Shown one piece after another: positions 11,521 to 22,322 of a DNA stretch of 64,000 bases (position 1 is its first letter; the number at the start of each line of letters is the position of its first letter). The position numbers and the translations under genes were made by a program. Source of the DNA: Holacanthus passer (taxonomy: Eukaryota > Chordata > Actinopteri > Pomacanthidae); the NCBI GenBank assembly GCA_025331565.1, contig JAFREQ010000014.1:5288501-5352500 (forward strand). Direction: 5' to 3'. The notes beneath the pieces were generated by a model. The model saw nothing but the letters and a program-made list of their open reading frames with translations, did not search any database and was not told the DNA's origin.

Positions 11521-12298
11521 CACATGTATCCAATTCACATATCCTCCACCAGCTCCATTTCTCGTCCTGCACCACTGCATGAGAGGACCGAGCGTAAAAA
11601 CAGGGGCAACAAACAAGCAGCGGGGCCTGTGCAGGAGGAGCAGCGCACACACGCGCACACAGACGCAGGAAGATCAATCTTTAAATAACCGAGGATGTGA
11701 TGATGACACTCAGCAGCATCACAGCCGACGTGCATGAATTGCAAGCCCGATGCCTACTATTGCTCCATGCCAAGTCCAAACTGCCGCAGCGGCTGCACAT
11801 TCACTCAACGTTGGCATCAACACACATATTTTTCAATGTGGCTTTTTTTCTCCCTGCCTGCACAAATATGATTTTCTAGCATCCATCGACGGTGATTGGC
11901 TTCTTCTTGGCAGCATCACTTCATTGGTGCAGTGTGAGCAGCATCCGCACCGAGCAGGGGCATCAAACCAAAGCCCATTCTGTGATGCCTGATTTCTCAT
12001 TCAATCAGCATTTAAACACACACTATGACATTCCCATACCTTTCTGCCTGCTTGATGTCGCCTGGTCAAGTGAAGGGGTGGGCTCGGCTCTCTATGTGTC
12101 GGTGATGGAGAGCAGATCGTTGTTGTTCTTCTCTCCGGGTTGCCTCTCGTATCTCCAGTCCCTGGATCCACGAGTTTGTCGGTACTGGGATGGATCCCAG
12201 CGGGCAAATCGTGTTATCAATAACCGGGGACCCATGCAACGTGAGGCGCGCTGGGGTTTTTTGGGGGGGAGGGAGCTGTCTCCTTCCCAGTGCTGAAT

Positions 12299-12306
12299 TG
12301 ACGTCA
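12299..12306. promoter_or_regulatory. Consensus cAMP response element (TGACGTCA)
   Basis: An exact palindromic CRE in a GC-rich block between the divergent genes map3k12 and aaas. CREs near promoters bind CREB/ATF factors. Whether it serves map3k12, aaas or both cannot be seen from sequence. Confidence 0.5.
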
Positions 12307-13262
12307 CGGAAATGCGAGTTGCGCCTCAAGGGGGCGCTGCCACCCACCACCCTCCCTCTGCAAACACACATCAGTTTTTTTTTCATCATCACATTCAGTA
12401 TTTCTATTCCCAAAGTATTTCTATTCAATCACCGATTTCTATGTTTGTTTTTTCAATGTTTTGTACTAGAAGGTCCTGAATCAGGTCTCATGTTAGTCAG
12501 GATCCGCATCTGCTGCTGCTGATGTGTCCTTGAGCAACACACACTCCAGTCCAAAGATGCTGGCGTGCAACTGACCATGTGTTTGGCCTACATGAGGAAG
12601 ACAGCATATTTATCTTCATCATATTCACAAATCAGACGCCTGCTTTAGGGCTACAATTCTCTCAATAACATGAAAAATCGTATACGTGGAGGAAATAAAC
12701 TATAAGGAAAATCAATGCGGGAACTCGGTTGGCAGAAGTAAATTAAATGATTCAATATTTCATCTATCTAAACTCTGACAACAAACAGCTGGTGCTTGTT
12801 TGGCTAAGTGTGGCTGCAGTGTCGTTTTGTATCCTGAAGAGGGCAGCACGTTTGCTATGTCCGGTTTGAACTCCGTGCTGTTTGTGCCTCTTTCTTGCCG
12901 TAGTTCACACAGGCGGGATTGACTTAAACTAAGAAACTAAAAGTGTCACAACGACGTAGCATGTTCTTTTATTTTGTTGTTTCGAAACACAGGGGGTGAT
13001 AATTGACTTGAACACACAGGAAACACTACAAGGTAATTTCCAACATATATAAAACGTAAAGAAACGGTTGTTGTTGTCAAAACCAGGCCGGCATTGACGT
13101 AGTTAGCTTGAACCAGCTAGCTAACTTAAGTTAACCAACTGTTTACCCACTGTTTTCCACGTGTGTGATACAGCCAGCCGTTCAGGTGTAAACATGACAT
13201 TAACTCATGTTGTGTTTACCTGCTGATTCATGCTGTGTTTCAGGGGTTTGGCCGTGTTGAAG

Positions 13263-16200
13263 ATGTGCTCTCTGGCGCTGTTTCCTCCTCCGCTGCCCTC
13301 CGGACAAACAACCCTGTGCGAGTCCAACAACGAGCTGCTGTCTGGAAACACAGCTGAAGACACACTGAAACAGGTCTGAGCCAAAGATGATGTTGCTACT
13401 ACACAACCTGAACTTTATGATAGAACTAATAATCTCAGTAAATTAATAAGCTCAGTTGTTGACTAAACGTGTAATTGGTGGGCAGTGGTCCAACATCCGA
13501 CCAGCCCGAATATGATCACGTTAATGAGTTACTAAGTGTATCTGTAGGTTCATGACATGGTTGTGTGTTTCCTGCAGGAGTCCAGTCCTCTGAGTTTGTA
13601 TTTCCCACGAGAGTCTCTGAAGCTCCACAGCCGCACAGAAAGCAGCAGCAAGGCAGCTTTCCTGGACCACTCTGAGACACTGTGGATGAGGAGTGCAGCT
13701 GCATGGTGGGTTACTAACTCACACACACTCCTACACACAGAGATTAGTTGCTGCAGATACAGTGACACACTATGTATACACTCAGTTTTCAGTTTTTTAG
13801 GTACACCTAAAACTAATGCAGTCTGATACAACAGTCCTGCAATAAATCCAACCTTCGTTAAGGTTATAGTGTAAAACTGTTTTAAAGAGATTGATTGAAC
13901 GTTATTATTTTGGAGGATGTGGTTGTGTTGCTGTCTTGCATTACACAGAGGTGAAACTTGAACATTCTAAGCTAAACTGCATTAATTTTAGCTAGGCGTA
14001 CGTAATAAACTGGCAGCTGAGTGTAATATCACTTTGACATGTTGTCTATGATAACAATGTTATGTTAATACAGCCTGATATGAAGAGAGATATTTCAATA
14101 ATGTATCACAAGATACAAGATACTATCACAGTGTACTGTCATATCAATATTTGTCCCACGTCTGTCACAGACAAAGATCATTTAAGGCAGTTTTCTCTGT
14201 CCGTTTCAGGCGAGATGGTGGTTTCACAGGCCTACTCAATGAAATCACCAACTCGCATACAGAGGGTACGTGAGGCACCAAAATCTTCTGTTTTACTTTA
14301 AACTGATGCCTGTTTACAATAACCCTCCTGTATCTTGTGATCTTGTAGTGCCTAAATGGCTGTCAGTGAGCTCTGGTTGTATCCTGGCATTGCTCCAAAA
14401 GATCTCCTCTTTTCACAGCTCACTGTTTCCTCATCTCACAGTAAGTTGTTCTTGCTGATTGAATATGTTGACAATAATACACTAAATTACCAGATGTTTG
14501 TTGTGATGAATTAAAATGTGTATTACCTGTTTGTTTCATAGTTGAGCAGTGAGGACATGATTGCTGAGTTTTCACAGGTGCTGAACTGGTAAGTGCCAAC
14601 TTTGTAATGTGGTATTTATTTCTGCTATTGATATTATTTGTTATGAAGAAACTAGTGTTGAGCTGACATGTTGATGAAGGGCTTTTCATTTTAATTTAAT
14701 TGGAGAGCAACCATTAGTTGATTAATCCATTTGTTTAAAACAAAAAATGTCCTCAGCAGTTTTGACACCCAATTAATAGTTTAAGACATTTCCAGGTTCT
14801 CAAATGTGAGAATCTGTTGCTTTTTCTTGTTCTACATGAAAGAAAATTGAGTATCTTTAGTATCTTTAGTTTTTTAACTGTTGGTTGGATAAAACAGGAT
14901 GTTTAATGACTTCATGATGGAGATTTTCACTGTTTTCTGATGTTTTATAGACCAAATGATAAAAATAATTGTCCGATTAATGAACCATTAAGACAATTGT
15001 TAGTTGAAGCTTTACATTTAAAGAATGCAAAATTGTGGACTCTGATTACATTTGAGGTGTTTTTAAGAAGTGGCTTGTATTTTAAACAAAAAATAATTTA
15101 CAAAATTTAAAGTTTTGTCTTAAAATTGTCCACTTAAATGGTCAGTTATATGTTTTGATCCTTTTTGCTTTACCAGGTCTGACGGTGTGGTGCGAGCCTT
15201 CGCCTGGCATCCTCATACAGATAAATTTGCTGTAGCCCTACTAGACGACTCCATTAAGATCTACAACCCCAAAAGGTACCGTGACAAAGCTCTGAAGAAG
15301 GCACACTGCTGCCAATAGGACAACTCCGGGAATGCAGTCTATTCTGCATATCATTAAAAAAGATGATCAAAGCTTTACAGTGCAAGATAACATTAATTTA
15401 CATGAAACACTAATACAGCAGAAATAGTCCAAAACAGCAAACACTATATATATATATATGTTTATTTATCTGTCAACTATTGATGATAAGAGAATGTCAT
15501 TGCTTGTCTGTTGGTGTACTATGCTGCAGCAGTGAACCTCTGATCTCAATCGCTACAAAGCTGTATGTCTCCAGGACAGACTACAAATGTGACTGCATGT
15601 CAGCCTTGTAGAGCAGCGTTGTTCTTTGACCTTTCAGTCATTCTGTGACAGTATTGTCACTTTTCAGTCTCCTTTTGTTCTCTGTCTCTCAGTGCCACAA
15701 CTCCCACACTGAAGCATCGTCTGCAGAGGAGTGTTGCAGCAGTGCAGTGGAAGCCGCTGTGTGCATCTGCCCTCGCTGTTGCTTGTCAAAACTGTTTGCT
15801 GGTCTGGCATGTGGACCCCTGCTCACTGTCAACCAGGTACGTAAACTCCAGTCAATCTACAGGTCCTGAAATATCTTATAATCATTCAATTCTGTCCCAT
15901 GAAAAAATATACTGTATTATGTGATAATTTGCAAAGATCTTGGATACTTTTTCTTGCCTGTTGGAAAAAAAACTGGTTCTAACTTCTTTTGTATGTGGTT
16001 ACTGACTGTTGTGAGACGTTGTAAACTACAAGTGAGGCTGGTGTGACAGTGGATTTTGAATGCAGGAGGCATTTTGTGGAATTGTAGTCAAACCATCTGA
16101 CCTGTAGCAAACACTGTCATTACTGTAGCTACAAACTCATCATCTCATAATAGGCAAGTGTCAATTTTAGTAAAACCTTAAATTCTTTTATTATTTTCTA

Positions 16201-19140
16201 ATTGATTAATCGCGCCATCAGTTTTCTGCCACCTATCTGAGTCGAGGTCAAGATAAGATAAGATAAGATAAGATAAACCTTTATTCGTCCCACAGTGGGG
16301 AAATTTGCATCAAGTCAATTGATAAGTATATTACCAGGAATTAATGTTATATACAGCTGGTAAGTACAGACAAAATGTGATATAAACACACTACACAAAC
16401 TCTGAAGCTCTTCTCGTGCTGTGCTCTTCTTCCTCCCGACCCACCCAGGCCTTCGTCTGGTTGTGCTCAGGTTTTGTCTCATCCCAGTCACTCTCCTGTC
16501 ACTTCCATCGCCTGGTCTCCAAGCGGATCTCTCCTTGTGTCAGCCTCGCCTATGGACACTGCAATGATGGTACATGGCAACCACTCCATCTTTAAGTCCA
16601 TCTTTTAGTGAGTTTCTGTTGAGCGTTGGCATTGATGTGTCTTTCAGGTTTGGGATGTAGCTTCAGAAAACTGTGTGCCACTTCAGCGTGTTGGAGGAGG
16701 CGGGGTCACCTTCCTGTCCTGGTCCCCTGATGGCAGCCATGTTCTGGCTTCTACACCATCTTCCCTTTTCAGGTTAGAGACACCACTTATAGAGTTTCAC
16801 AATATTTTCTAAGCTACCTTCCTTCCTTAGAGCTACAATAGCATTTTTGAAGTGAAGGATATGTAAAGCTGCCAGTGAATGTCTGTGAAATTTTCTCTTT
16901 CATGATCCGTGTGTGATCATTGGCCATATGCTGTGTTATAATCAAGACCCACTCACCTTACATGAATATTTATGAATATGTAAGGGATTAGTGGCATAGT
17001 CTGGAGTTTAGCAGGTGTTACCAGATAATAAGTAGACAGTTTCAGAGTTTTTACATATGGATAATTAAAAATTTCTTCCTTCAGGGTTTGGGAGACCAGG
17101 ATGTGGACCTGTGAGCGTTGGCCATGTGCTAAAGGCCGCTGTCAGGTGAAAACTTGTCATTGCGTTTCAAAGTTATTGTTCAATTTGGTAACAAAACATT
17201 TTCTAAATAATCTTTATATTAAATAATCATGCCTTTGTTTGCTATGGTTAGTCTGGCTGTTGGAGTCCCGATGGGAGTCGACTTCTCTTTAGTGTGCAGG
17301 GAGAGATGGTCATCTACGCTCTGACCTTCACTGATACACCAGGTTATCTGTCTCTTTATTCAAAATAACCAGTTATTTATATATAATAATCAGCATTGTT
17401 CATAAAACATTTGCAGCTTGAACTGTTTTCTTCTAAAGTTGGATGAAAACATGATTATAGTATTTAAAAGTTTGTGTAACTTGACATGTTAAAGAGTTAA
17501 GTAGCATTTTTCTAAGAGACCTGCATGATGTTGTTGTCATTCAGTAGGTGTACCTACCAGCACATCAAAGGGGTCACCGGCAGCAGCAGTGGTGGCTGAC
17601 CTATCAGAGACAACCTTTGACACACCAGATGGAGACATCATGTAAGAGCTCAAAATGAAATCACTAATTACCTGATTACATGGTATATATATATATATAT
17701 ATATATATTATTAGTATTGCTGCATTTGATGAGCACAAATCAGCAGGTAGGCAGTATTCAGTGCTGCTTGACTTCCTCTCTGCCTGTAACATTATAGCCA
17801 CTTAGTGTCACTCACCCCTGCCTCATTTGTCTGCCAGTGTTGGAGGAGAGATCCAGTCTTTAGCCTGGGACCCAACAGGAGAGAGGCTTGCAGTGCTTCT
17901 CAAAGGTGAAACAAACAGTCAACCCGATGAACTCAATCAGTGTTACATTGGCATTAATTTTATTCGAAGTTTTAATAACTCATCTCTGTCTTTTCTGTTC
18001 TCTCAGGTGATCCACAGGCAGCCAACCGGCCTGCAATCATAGCCATGTTTAAGACAAGAACCAACCCCATTTTTGAGCTTTTGCCATGGTTTGTGTTTTT
18101 ATGTTTGGTTGTATTTCATATTTTTGTAGTTTTAGTAGAGCTCACACATAGTGCATTTCCCAGGGTAGATTTACTACATACTGAATATTTCTTGTATTTC
18201 TCTCTTTAGTGGTTTTGTTCAAGGGGAGCCTGGTGCAGAGCCAAGACTGATGCAGTTCCACCCAAATTTCCGGCACGGAGCTCTGCTCACTGTGGTCAGT
18301 CTTACCCTATAAATGTCCTTTTTTTCTCTCATGTTTTAGTAAATAATGTGGTAGTTTCGGTGAAAAAGAGGATCTGCAGAATCTGAAGTCTCAAAAAACA
18401 TTAAATTCAGTTTCCACTTGATTTTAATTTACAAAATATTTTCTCTTGCCTGCCGTAGACAATAATGTTTGTTTTGTATTTGATTGCGGGCTGTTTGATG
18501 ACAGTTGGATTGTGTTGACAGGACGTTGTTTATTCCTTTATATGGCATTTCAGTCAGCACCATTTGACCTGTTGCCAGGAAGCCAGGTAGCCAGGAAGAT
18601 CATCTCATAAAATTCTTCCTTAAATGAACTTCAGTCAATTAATCATTTCTAATTGTTTAATCCATCCACCCATTTTCCGCCACTTATCTCGGCCCAGGCC
18701 ACATTAATATATAATTAGGAATTATATGTTATGAACTGCTCGGAAGTACTGAAATAAATGTGATATAATAATAAATCATTCTGGTCCATATCGTCCCTTT
18801 TGGTTTTCCATCATGCTTTCTTACTTTGGTCGATATGATCGTAAAATAGTTATAAATTGTGTTCTATGTGGTGTCAAATTTAACTTGTTGAACCCTGCAG
18901 AAACCCTGATAAATGAATAACCACATTAGCTGCTCCCTCTGTACTCCACCACCTCCAAAGTATCATTTCTCTCTCTGTTCACAGTGTTGGTCCAGTGGAA
19001 GAATTACCCATGTGCCTTTCTACTTCCTGAGCGCTGGTGTCCCCTCTTTCGGCCTCAGTGGCAGTCCGTCGCTGCCACGTCCTCAAGCGAGGCCCGCAGA
19101 CTTCACCAATCAGTCGCTGTACACGGAGCTCATCTCTTGA
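13263..19140 (+). CDS. aaas: Aladin, nuclear pore WD-repeat protein
   Basis: Aladin is a scaffold nucleoporin of the cytoplasmic face of the pore, anchored by NDC1; human loss causes triple-A syndrome. Exons: 13263-13373, 13578-13705, 14210-14265, 14349-14440, 14542-14588, 15177-15275, 15693-15836, 16449-16569, 16648-16772, 17085-17145, 17252-17342, 17545-17641, 17838-17905, 18007-18088, 18210-18294, 18985-19140. They total 1563 nt (520 aa; human 546), 16 exons as in human, all in phase. Start MCSLALFPPPLPSGQTTL is nearly identical to the human start. WD-repeat blades are recognisable at AFAWHPHTDKFAVALL, AVQWKPLCASALAVAC, SIAWSPSGSLLVSAS, FLSWSPDGSHVLAS, GCWSPDGSRLLFS and SLAWDPTGERLAVLLKG. 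The tail ends QSLYTELIS and is shorter than in human. Confidence 0.95.
16190..16400. repeat. LINE-like tail with (AGATA)n in aaas intron 7
   Basis: The module TTTTCTGCCACCTATCTGAG (about 16220) is followed by an AAGATA pentamer array (16250-16275) and then CCTTTATTCGTCCCACAGTG. Close relatives lie at 44457-44520 (same TTTATTCGTCCC block), 51224-51270 and 53317-53365. Another copy of the first module is at about 18660-18705. A short-repeat 3' end next to a conserved block is typical of fish LINE-derived tails. Confidence 0.5.
17685..17708. repeat. aaas: (TA)n microsatellite in aaas intron 12
   Basis: About twelve TA units within the intron after exon 12. Confidence 0.9.
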
Positions 19141-19220
19141 CCGACCCTCAGCCAACATCACACATTCACAAGTTGTTGCTGTTATCACAGATTGTCAATA
19201 AATGTGTAGAAAGTTCTTGC
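19141..19220 (+). terminator. aaas: aaas 3' UTR with AATAAA
   Basis: A canonical AATAAA at 19197-19202 lies 57 bases after the stop, followed by a T/G-rich stretch (GTTTGTTCTCTG). The 3' UTR is therefore very short. Confidence 0.75.
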
Positions 19221-19297
19221 TAGTCTAGCACTTGTTTGTTCTCTGATTTGTCAAAACATTTACACTAAATGGACTAAGAAGTAATGATGAAATGTGG

Positions 19298-19321
19298 TGT
19301 GTGTGTGTGTGTGTGTGTGTG
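19298..19321. repeat. (TG)n microsatellite
   Basis: About eleven GT units just past the aaas 3' end. Confidence 0.9.
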
Positions 19322-19353
19322 CACTCCAAAACTGAAAAATTTCCCCTTTAAGT

Positions 19354-20182
19354 TAAAAGTGAACCCCACTGATTAAAGTATTGCACTTGTCTAGCATTAT
19401 CCTTCTCTCAATGGACTAAAAAAATGGTATGTAGTGTGACGTCATAAAATAAAGTGCACACAAAGCAGACAGTGTTCATACCAAATATAATTGATATTTG
19501 AGTGCTGTTGATGCACACTACTCTCCCACAATGCAATGCACACAGAAAATGGAGGAGCTACTCATAACTGGAAACAATGAAAATAAACTGTGAGTGATGG
19601 TGATGGTGTGGCCTCCACAGTCACCAGATCTCCAATAGAGCACCTTAGGGATGTGGTGGAACGGGAGATTCACATCATGGATGTGCAGCTGACAAATCTG
19701 CAGCAACTGCATGATGCTATCATGTCACTGTGGACCAAGATCTCTGAGGAATGTTTCCAGCACCTTGTTGAAGCTGCGTCACGAAGAATGAAGGCAGTTC
19801 TTAAGGCAAAAGGGGAGGTCTGTTAAGTTTAATTGGCAGTAGCTTTCAAAAGCCACAGTTTGATTGATTGATCTCTCATATTGTATCATATATGCATACA
19901 AACTGCTAAAACAGTGTACTGTGATGATTTAGCTTGTACTAAATGATGTATAGAATCAGTATGTCGTATGAATGTGGTACACAGCAGCCATCTTTTTTTT
20001 AATTCCACACATTCTTCTTCCTCGTCAAAACATGGCACCTACATTACCCACGGTGCAACTTGATCGCCAACACTTCAGTTAGATTCAGACATTCTGTCAT
20101 TTTTAAACTTTTAGTCTTCAGCTCCAACCCACAGTGACTCAAGTGATGTCACTCAAGGCAATTTATCAGACTTCCCCTTTAA
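19354..20182 (+). mobile_element. Degenerate DNA element carrying a Tc1-like fragment
   Basis: The ends are TTAAAAGTGAACCCCACTGA (from about 19354) and GACTTCCCCTTTAA (to about 20182); the second reversed resembles the first. The right part is homologous to the 2316-2490 repeat. A Tc1/mariner transposase fragment lies in the middle. This may be two elements, one nested in the other; the boundaries are approximate. Confidence 0.4.
19590..19826 (+). pseudogene. Tc1-like transposase C-terminal remnant
   Basis: The open frame encodes a peptide with SPIEHLRDVVEREI, NLQQLHDAIMSLW and RRMKAVLKAKG. These correspond to the C-terminal third of Tc1/mariner DDE transposases (around the PDLNPIEH motif and the final Arg-rich helix). 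Just upstream the other frame reads VWPPQSPDL, so a small deletion of about two bases breaks the frame between PQSPDL and PIEHL. No N-terminal DNA-binding domain and no first catalytic aspartates are seen. It is a dead fragment. Confidence 0.8.
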
Positions 20183-20790
20183 ATGTGACCTAAGTAGTTT
20201 TTTCTGGTTTTTAACAATAACTATTAATAATATTTTAATAATAATTTTAACTTTTTTTTTTATACAGAATAACTAGCAAATGTTATGTATCTTTTTATCT
20301 GCTTTTTTATGAAATGTAAAGCAGTTGATTAAATTGGTTTTTTTTTTATCACTAATTGTTTTAGTTTAAATAAGAATATGTCACTGTGAGGGCTTAAGTC
20401 AAGCTTTTATTGCTCAGGACAGACAAATAGTGATGCAGCTGCTCAAATGTATCATTACTCTACAAAATACTTGATTCCAGTCAACAAAATGTTCTTTATT
20501 TATGCCTATTAGTTCAGACAAACAGGAGCCAACTACACCCAGAACTACACTCAGCCCCACCCTGAAACCGCAGAACGAATACAGTACTTTTGTTCCTTTT
20601 GTTATGAGATTCTCTCATATCAAAATACACACTTGCATCACAGCTTTCACACACTCACACACACAGACTATGCACTCACAGTCAAGAGTAACTGACCTTC
20701 TGAAATACAACTCTAACAAAAAGAAAAAAAACATTTAATCACACATGAATGGCTCTGTTGAAAGAAGAAATACGTCCCCACGCCATTTCT
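20183..20790. other. Intergenic AT-rich stretch between aaas and col2a1
   Basis: No gene is seen. It is AT-rich with a CA-rich run near 20640-20670. An extra minus-strand AATAAA (TTTATT) near 20497 leaves open a longer col2a1 3' UTR. Confidence 0.4.
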
Positions 20791-20793
20791 GTT

Positions 20794-22175
20794 TTTATTT
20801 AAAACTCAATTAAAAATCAACTTCGTTCTTAATTCGGTTTTCCTTTTATTTTCCAATTTACATCAATTAGAAGTGTAACAAAATAAAAACAAAAAAAATG
20901 ATCATAATAAAATTAATTCAAAAAATGTACACGCCCTCACACACACAAAGACAACCCACCCTGGTTGGTTTTTGAGTAACCGTCCTCGGAGTCCCGCGTT
21001 CAGCTTTGGGGTTTCGGACTCCAGAGGAGGCCTCCAAGTCGCCCCCGTCTCCCCTGTCTGAACCCGACTGCACCCCTCCTCCAGGGTGGAGTGTGAGTGT
21101 GTGGTGTGAGGCTAGTGGGAATTAGGGTTGGGGCGGCGTTTGGTGGAAACTGAATTACAGAACTCATAGCACCTTCTGAAGAGAGAGCAACCCAAAGCAA
21201 AGATGGCCATTCAGCCCCAGATCCACCTGAAAGCTAATGTTTGGTCAGCTCAGATTTAAACTCAACATGTTCACTTTGTTTTTCAGCGTGAGGTAGCTTT
21301 AAACAATCTGGATGACTACAATAAAAAAGCAAAACAAATTTCCCTCAAATTCTTCAAAACAAATTTATGGATGAGAACTGGGCCTTCTTCTGATGGGCAG
21401 TCAAGGGGTACAGGACATTGAAACATACATCCCAAATGTGACCTCACTTTCCAAAAAGTGTTGGTGTGCATATAGACACATGTACACACATAATGTGGAA
21501 ATATATATAAAACCATCTGGTTGTTTATAAACACAGACTTTTACAACAATAGAACCAAGGATTTATAATACACAGTAAAGGTTTCGCTCCTGCTCGTGAT
21601 GGACAGGCCTGGAGCACCTGGATTTGATTTTACTTACTGAGAATATTTGTTTTTGTCTACACTGATTCAAAATGCCGTATTTGTGTGTCAGGAGGGAAAC
21701 AGGGAGGGAGGTGGAGTAGGACTGGGACAGAGGTTGTGCGGCTGTTCTGTAGTGGAAAGGGGGCTTGTCTTACTTACAAAGTGAACCCGTCCAGTCCTAC
21801 CTCAACTCTGCCCATTCAGGTTAGACAATAAATAAGTGACATCAAGTCATGTTTCGGTTCTCCATGACTTGTTCGCTTGGTCCCTCTTCCTCCTGGCTCT
21901 GACTCATTCCCGTCAACAGTGGGCCATGGGAAACATGACTGGATCTCAGGAAGCGGGTTGACAGAGAATGCTGGTGTGGTGTACAGATATTGCCGGTGCC
22001 CTTCAGTGCTAACATCCAGGGAGTACAACTTGGAGAGCACTTCGTTGTGACAGAAAAAGTATCAATTTTCTTTTATAATTTCCAGTCTTCTTTATTGTGG
22101 AAGTGTGTGTGTAATGGTTCATGGTTGAGTTTATTTATTTCCTGTGTTTTTGGGGGGCCATTGTGATATTCCACT
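20794..22175 (-). other. col2a1: 3' UTR of col2a1
   Basis: Non-coding sequence following the col2a1 stop on the minus strand. Candidate AATAAA signals (TTTATT on plus) are at 20794-20799 and 20845-20850. The UTR would be about 1.3-1.4 kb. Open frames in it show no protein-like pattern. Confidence 0.55.
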
Positions 22176-22322
22176 TTACAAGAAGCAGACTGCGCCTACA
22201 TCCACTCCAAACTCCTGATCCGCTCCTCCGATGTCCATAGGAGCAATGTCCACGATTGGCAGACGGGAGGTTTTCTGTGTTTTGTACTCAAAGACAGTCT
22301 TGCCCCACCGGCCTGTATGTTT
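22176..22322 (-). CDS. col2a1: col2a1 last exon (C-propeptide part 4)
   Basis: It encodes KHTGRWGKTVFEYKTQKTSR through to the terminal VDVGAVCFL and the TAA stop at 22176-22178. It contains the final intrachain cysteine. The preceding exon ends in GCK, and the junction matches human. Confidence 0.95.
   Translation of the reverse strand, partial: KHTGRWGKTVFEYKTQKTSRLPIVDIAPMDIGGADQEFGVDVGAVCFL

Larger units (their letters stand above)
10364..13262. promoter_or_regulatory. Head-to-head promoter region between map3k12 and aaas
   Basis: No coding exon is supported here. A likely acceptor on the minus strand near 10425 (pyrimidines then TAG) suggests that map3k12 has at least one upstream 5' UTR exon in this interval. 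Candidate promoter landmarks are a consensus CRE at 12299-12306 and a GC-richer block at about 12060-12360. Open frames at 11.1-12.4 kb on both strands overlap one another and microsatellites and do not resemble known proteins. The aaas 5' UTR lies just before 13263; an AG after pyrimidines at about 13241-13242 could be a UTR acceptor. Confidence 0.4.

Noticed and set aside
11227..11688. Overlapping ORFs of 97-153 codons on both strands
   Set aside because: Driven by the GA and TG microsatellites; the proteins are Arg-Glu or Ser-Leu runs with no domain.
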